A DNA stretch of 12,770 nt from Podila epigama (taxonomy: Eukaryota; Mortierellomycota; Mortierellomycetes; Mortierellales; Mortierellaceae): the NCBI GenBank assembly GCA_015679605.1, contig JAAAVE010000850.1, forward strand, positions 1-12,770, given 5' to 3'. The position numbers were made by a program, and so were the translations under genes. Below the pieces are notes generated by a model. That model was not told the origin of the DNA. It searched no databases and saw only the letters and a program-made list of their open reading frames with translations. This document shows positions 8,701-12,770 of the stretch, piece by piece; positions within the stretch are counted from its first letter, which is position 1; each line of letters begins with the position of its first letter.

Positions 8701-11649
8701 CTCCGTAAATCTCGTAACAGCTGTGAACCAGACCATAAGACTTTGCTCCGAACTGGGCCTTGTCCAACACACCAGTGACCAAGACACCATCCATCACTTG
8801 CACAATTGACTCCTCCTCGCCTCCCTTGCCAAAGTATTGGGCCTTGACCTGGGCTCCAGCTGTCATGTTCAGAGGTGGGCGGTTCACAGTCAAGTTGTGG
8901 AGGATGGCCGTAATGACATCCTTTCCAGTCCAGAGAGGCACAGGCTTCCAGATAGTAGGGGGCAGGGTCAAGATCTTGCCATTTCCAGTACCATCAATCT
9001 CTGGGCGGAGAGCACCATAGAGCAGATGCTGGTACTCGGCACGATTAAAGAATGTACCGCGGATAGTCATCCAGACACCAGCAACAACGTGATCCTGAAT
9101 CAAACCACGAAGAGGTGCACCAGACGTAGGGACCAGATACTGGGAATCTGTGTTGGCAATCAACTTAGCCTCGGCTCTCGCAATCTCGTTTTGAGGGAAA
9201 TGAACGTTCATCTCGTCACCATCGAAATCGGCGTTATAAGTGTTACAGTTGGCGTAGTGCATACGAATGGTACGCTCACCAGGGAGGATACGGGCCTTGT
9301 GGGCCATGATCGAGGGCTTGTGGAGAGTAGGCTGACGGTTGAGAAGCAACATATCGCCGTTGCGGAGATGGCGGTAGACCTTCTTGTTCGAGGGTTGCGT
9401 GCGAGTAGGATAAGGAGAGGTGGTCGAAACGCCCGTATGGTTCTCTTGAGGTGTCAAAAGCTGGTTTGCAAGCGCGATTCTGGACTCGAGCGAAAGACTG
9501 GCGAGCGAAGAGAGGGCACCGTCCTCATGCTGGACATAGGCTGCACCGGGCCACTTGGTGGGACCGTTAATGACAGCACGTCGCATCTCCTTGACGTTGT
9601 AGTGAGTAACGGGCTCGGGGTAGGTGAGCTTGAGGGCAAAGACAGGGGGGATACCAATCTCGTTCGTCTCGATATTAACATCGGGTGAGATGACGGAACG
9701 GGCTGCGTAGTTGACACGTTTACCCATCATGTGCTTGCGGAAGAGACCCTCCTTCTTCTCGAGGCCCTGGCGGATACCGGGGGGTGGCAACTTTCCTCCA
9801 CGCATGATTGTGGGGTTCTTGGTCGAGTCGATCAGCGAGTTGACATCATGCTGAAGCTGGATCCAGTGGTTGATGAGATATTTGAAAGAGTTGTGGCGAG
9901 TATTCTTCAAAACCTCTTCGTCGGCCTTGTTGGTCGAAGTCAAGTCACGGATGGCTTCGCAAGTGTTGAGGATCTTGCCCAGGTGCTCGTTCTGGGGGTT
10001 CTCAAAAAGTTTGTCGCCCATGACAGAGGCGGGACGGAATCTGGTAGGGGCAACGGGCAGGGTTTCGATGAAGAACATGTCGGCGCTGGCGGTCTTCTTT
10101 CCCGCCTGCTCCATCTTAGGACCGTTGGTGCCGTACAGGAGGCGACACATCTGTTGCTCGACAGCGAAGAGGCGGCGAAGGAGGTTGCGGATATGGTGAG
10201 GAGTAAGGTAGTTGTTGTTGTCCTTGAGTTCCATAGCATCCTCATCATCACTGTCCACAATGTTCCTTGTCTTTTTTGCCTTTGCTGATTTTGTCTCAGC
10301 CTTGGCCTTGCTCTTCTTTTTCGCTTTGGTGTCCTCGTCTGTTTCTGAGGACATGTGGGCGTCATCATCTTCATCTTCCTCCTCATCCTCAGTATGATCA
10401 GACTCGGCTGACTCAGAGTCGCTAGCAGCCTTCTTTGGAAGAGTGGCAAGAACATTGGTCTGAATGCGTCCTTGTGCGTTGTTGTATATTTGTTGTTTCT
10501 TGGTCAATGGCTTTTCGAAGATCTTTGCGTAACCATCCTTGCGGAATGTAGGAGAGAAACTAGAAATCGACGATATAAAAGGGATGAATGACTGCTATTG
10601 TTTGACATTCATGGCAAGAGAGTGTCATAGCGTTGAAATGACCACTGTAAAAAAAAGTGTGTAAGAGAGAGAAAGAATCTAGGATGACTTACGAAGAGCA
10701 GTTCTCACACTTCTTCTTGTTGGTGGCGCGGCGGTAAAAATCGGCAATGACACGCTTACGCTCGTCGTTGACGACAGTAGTCTTGTAGTCTTCATTACCG
10801 TGAACAGTCTTCTTAAGAGTCATTACCACAAACTGGTCGAGTTTTGCGATGTACTCTTCCTCGCTCATGACCTCCTCAGCACCATCGACCTCCATATCAC
10901 TGTTTGAGCGGCGGCCCTTCTTTACAGTAGAAATATTATCAACCTCCTTAGATTCCAAAAAGCGTCCCTTGTTCAGCAACTGCAACTTTGCAATGAACCG
11001 ATGGGTCTATTACGACAGAGAGAAAGAGAAAGTAGAAAAATATAGACATCGACGAAGAAAAGAGAAAAAGATCAGCATTCTTGAGCTTGAATCAAAAGTA
11101 ACATAGAACAAAAAGAGACATATGGATCGCATACCTCACTCCTTGACATTCTGAACTGATGGCAGAACTGACATGTGGAACGGAGCATCTGATACATCTG
11201 AGGGAAGAACATGGGGTTGTAAACAGGGCAAGGAAGTTCGATGTGCCCAAAGTGTCCGGGACAGGCAAAGTGATCTAACGAACATGTTGCGCAACTGTAT
11301 TACGAAGACAAGGTGTATGTGTGTGCGTTTAGTGATGTGTTGAGAACAAAAAAAAACGCAACAAGAGGAACTGTGTTCGTGTAAGAGTGTCACTCCTTCA
11401 AGAGCTCAAAGAAAAGAAAAACAAAAGCTTGGTAAAAAGTCTTTGTGATTGGACATGGACTTACACATGGAATTTTGAGAATGGACCCAGAGCGGGATCA
11501 TAGAGACCTCCTTTTGTGGGATGGTTCAGGTTGTCAAAGAGGACTGGGTTGACAATCTGCTTGACTGAAATCTGCTTAATCTCTTCGGCATCGTAAAATG
11601 AAAAGGCTACTGAGGTGACCTCAGAGCCATTTGGTCTTGCGATGTTCAT
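5775..11649 (-). CDS. RPA190: DNA-directed RNA polymerase I largest subunit
   Basis: Catalytic subunit of nuclear RNA polymerase I, which transcribes pre-rRNA in the nucleolus. Exons: 11465-11649, 11135-11294, 10693-11006, 8342-10559, 6109-8226, 5775-6011; 5232 bases, 1743 residues, TAA at 5775-5777. Every join is GT-AG and in frame; intron phases are 2, 0, 2, 0, 0. Seen in order: zinc clamp C63-x2-C66 with CPGH at 73-76; C103-x2-C106 and C215-x2-C218; an acidic insertion (264-336); clamp core with [14 protein letters not shown]; catalytic [10 protein letters not shown] with D664, D666 and D668; bridge helix (about 1034-1068); trigger loop with LNTFHFAG, H1250; a second acidic insertion (1386-1524) in the jaw; and a C-terminal GGF-like clamp segment reading [10 protein letters not shown]. 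Length is close to the yeast and human orthologues (about 1660-1720). Pol I rather than II or III is shown by the absence of a heptad CTD and by the acidic jaw insertion. The start gives the expected short N-terminus before the first zinc site. One oddity is Gly1236 in the trigger helix. Confidence 0.97.
6012..6108 (-). other. RPA190: RPA190 intron 5 with 18-base T run directly after the donor
   Basis: The 97-base intron starts GTGAGT and runs straight into a T18 homopolymer (plus-strand A run, 6086-6103). It ends AATAG. Splicing joins ATG to ACG, giving [14 protein letters not shown], which is the conserved continuation in RPA190 homologues. Confidence 0.9.
6529..6948 (-). other. RPA190: RPA190 acidic jaw insertion (expander / DNA-mimicking loop)
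   Basis: Residues 1386-1524 are rich in Asp, Glu and Ser, with a Lys/Arg-rich end ([18 protein letters not shown]). They interrupt the jaw between a conserved RVYRKTKG segment and SISPYVKRY. In yeast Pol I the equivalent insertion occupies the DNA cleft of the inactive dimer. The position and charge fit that role; the exact structure is inference. Confidence 0.75.
7297..7434 (-). other. RPA190: RPA190 trigger loop
   Basis: Residues 1224-1269: EPGEAVG, then a helix reading [20 protein letters not shown], then the loop, then [12 protein letters not shown]1250 is the expected substrate-contacting histidine. Position 1236 is Gly (GGT at 7396-7398), where the family typically has Ser (AAQSxGEP). 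Confidence 0.92.
7900..8004 (-). other. RPA190: RPA190 bridge helix
   Basis: Residues about 1034-1068, beginning [20 protein letters not shown] and continuing through the TSRSGYLQR signature. This is the universally conserved helix that crosses the active-site cleft and works with the trigger loop during translocation. Confidence 0.9.
9206..9235 (-). other. RPA190: RPA190 active-site aspartate motif
   Basis: These codons read [10 protein letters not shown] (residues 662-671). D664, D666 and D668 coordinate the catalytic magnesium in all multisubunit RNA polymerases. The motif is intact, so the enzyme is predicted to be active. Confidence 0.97.
10211..10429 (-). other. RPA190: RPA190 acidic/basic insertion in the clamp region
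   Basis: Residues 264-336. An acidic run ([10 protein letters not shown]) is followed by a Lys/Ala-rich stretch ([18 protein letters not shown]) and a short DSDDEDAME. It lies between the [11 protein letters not shown] segment and the conserved [15 protein letters not shown] helix. Probably a disordered surface loop. Confidence 0.75.
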
Positions 11650-11675
11650 GGAGCGATGTGTGCAGCAAACGAAAG

Positions 11676-11967
11676 CTAAATGACAAACAAATCAAATTTG
11701 AGGTTCTTTTGTATTTCCCTTTGACGCAACAAAAAAAACACAGACACGCACACAAAAAAAAAAAATGAAGTAAGATTTGTTTACAAACAGTCACACATTT
11801 GACTGTTTAATTTCGCACTTGAGTGAGAAGAGTGAGTAAGGTTTATGTAAGCCACAAATGTCAACCAACTCTTTAACCAACCACAATGAAACTCGATGGT
11901 TTCCGTAGTTGGCGTTTTTGTAATTTCATGAACGTAATAAAAAAAACCAGTTCTATGTTAAACTCAC
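11676..11967 (-). other. RPA190: Candidate 5'-UTR intron of RPA190
   Basis: The minus strand carries a strong donor, GAAG then GTGAGTTTAA (donor GT at 11966-11967), and an acceptor TTGTCATTTAG ending at 11676, 26 bases before the RPA190 start. The 292-base length is longer than the other introns here. The spliced exon would not be in frame with RPA190, so this would be an untranslated-leader intron. RNA evidence is needed. Confidence 0.4.
11785..11808. repeat. 9-bp perfect inverted repeat, 6-base spacer
   Basis: Arms AAACAGTCA (11785-11793) and TGACTGTTT (11800-11808). It lies upstream of RPA190, inside the candidate leader intron. It could be a dimeric factor site or a hairpin; no function is assigned. 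Confidence 0.6.
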
Positions 11968-12216
11968 CTTCGAAATCGGCATAAAGCAATGCCAGTGCCT
12001 CAAAGCCGGTCTCCCTATAGTGCCTCCAATATATTGCAGGTTCCTTTTCGGACGTTCTTCAAGAACCGTCTTTGAATTGCCCGCGGATTTAAAAGTCAAA
12101 AAAAGCCATCCATATCTAACAGGATACCGACTTGCTGAAATAGCATCTTCTTTCCCTCCCGTCCTTGACCGATGTGGTCCAAAAGTTACAAAGTAAAAAC
12201 ATCGAGAGTAGTGCCA

Positions 12217-12714
12217 CTAATGTAGCGACAAGCAATCTGATTTAAGAAGAATATTATCAAGACTTTTATTTACTAATATAAATAGTTGACTAGGCACGTT
12301 TTCAATAAAATCACCGTGATCTGCCCTACGCTCCGGCAATCGACGGTGAATACTCCGCTCGAGCATCTCCAAATCGTCCCTGTCAACGTGAATACCGTGA
12401 ATCTTCAGAACACGTTGAGCAAATTCGAGGTTTGGATTTGCTTCCAGGTTTAGCTTTGAATTTGGCTTCGTTGTGTCCAGGAGCGCTGCTGAACATGGAT
12501 TCTCAAACTCGAATGCGAATATTCACACTTGAGAATCCATGGATGCAGTCCATACAACCTGGTTTCTCGCATTCACGATAGCTCCCACAGATATTGCTCT
12601 ATGAGAGTGAGAGAGTACCTGGTTGAACAATGAACGGTGAGAAACTTGCATTCGATACTGAATTGCACCTTCACCTTCACGCTGCGCAGGCAGATGAGAT
12701 TGACCATCTTGGCC
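12217..12714 (-). pseudogene. Probable 3'-terminal exon of a third minus-strand gene, with an in-frame TGA
   Basis: The minus strand shows a good acceptor: a CTAAC branch-site-like sequence near 12751, a run of T, then GACTTAG ending at 12715. From 12714 one frame is open for 63 codons (GQDGQSHLPAQREG start, VNARNQVVWTASMDSQV end), meets TGA at 12523-12525, and is then open in the same frame for 101 more codons to TAG at 12217-12219. The second part contains protein-like LEFAQRVLKIHGIHVDRDDL and a basic helix. The gene would extend beyond the window. Options: a decaying gene or relic, a short unrecognised intron, or a true end at the TGA. A plus-strand frame of about 89 codons also crosses this region, so even the strand is not certain. 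The product is not recognised. Confidence 0.3.
12494..12541. repeat. 13-bp perfect inverted repeat, 22-base spacer
   Basis: Arms CATGGATTCTCAA (12494-12506) and TTGAGAATCCATG (12529-12541) are exact reverse complements. The spacer contains the in-frame TGA of the minus-strand open frame. As RNA it would form a stable hairpin. Confidence 0.85.
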
Positions 12715-12770
12715 CTAAGTCAAAATCCGTCACAAAAAAAAAGGATCAGTTAGACAGCAAATAAATGCAA
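12715..12770 (-). other. Probable 3' part of an intron of the third gene
   Basis: Read on the minus strand, this has CTAAC, a T10 polypyrimidine run and a TTAG acceptor at the boundary with the open frame. This is a textbook 3' splice-site layout. The donor would lie outside the window. Confidence 0.45.

Larger units (their letters stand above)
11650..12216. other. RPA190 upstream region (promoter and 5' UTR)
   Basis: No convincing coding frame. It holds T-rich and A-rich stretches as expected of a fungal promoter, a candidate 5'-UTR intron (11676-11967), a 9-bp inverted repeat (11785-11808), the palindrome CAATATATTG near 12027 next to a plus-strand CCAAT, and a near-palindrome at 12051-12070. 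I looked for the PAC core GATGAG, typical of yeast Pol I subunit promoters, on both strands and did not see it. Confidence 0.6.

Noticed and set aside
8837-9688. 283-codon plus-strand open frame
   Set aside because: Antisense to the most conserved part of RPA190 exon 4, which is unmistakably coding on the minus strand.
11650-12216. Possible tRNA or other small RNA gene upstream of RPA190
   Set aside because: No T-loop GGTTCRA-type box B or cloverleaf pairing was found on either strand.
12557-12655. Apparent direct repeat (ACCTGGTT followed by GCATTC and GATA, twice)
   Set aside because: The matches are short, unequally spaced and separated by unrelated bases. Not enough to call a duplication.

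Overview
The window reads as a chromosomal segment from a fungus, most likely an early-diverging (Mucoromycota or Mortierella-like) species. The reasons are intron-rich protein genes with canonical GT-AG introns of about 90-185 bases, serine- and glutamine-rich disordered proteins, and a complete gene for the largest subunit of nuclear RNA polymerase I. The fungal lineage is my inference; that the window is eukaryotic nuclear DNA is clear. All three genes are on the minus strand and lie head-to-tail, so transcription runs from high to low coordinates.

Region by region. (1) 17-4964, minus: a six-exon gene for a 1428-residue, mostly disordered protein with one conserved central block and a small CUE-like C-terminal segment. 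I do not recognise a characterised family name for it. All five of its introns are phase 1. (2) 4965-5774: intergenic DNA holding the 5' leader and promoter of gene 1 and the 3' end of the next gene, rich in simple repeats (CCA/CAG, CA, CAA). (3) 5775-11649, minus: a six-exon gene for the RNA polymerase I largest subunit (RPA190/POLR1A), 1743 residues, with zinc-binding clamp, active-site aspartate triad, bridge helix, trigger loop and two long acidic Pol I-type insertions. (4) 11650-12216: upstream region of RPA190 with a plausible 5'-UTR intron. (5) 12217-12770, minus: probable 3'-terminal exon of a third gene that enters from beyond the window. It has one in-frame TGA inside a 13-bp inverted repeat, so it is either decaying or mis-modelled.

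The exon joins were worked out by hand from splice sites and reading-frame phase. RPA190 and the disordered-protein gene both close exactly in frame over all their exons (5232 and 4287 coding bases). No RNA genes, CRISPR arrays, intact mobile elements or prokaryotic features were seen. No multi-gene novel system is evident. The points most worth a second look are the uncharacterised conserved protein, a Ser-to-Gly change in the polymerase trigger-loop helix, and the stop-codon/hairpin coincidence at 12494-12541.
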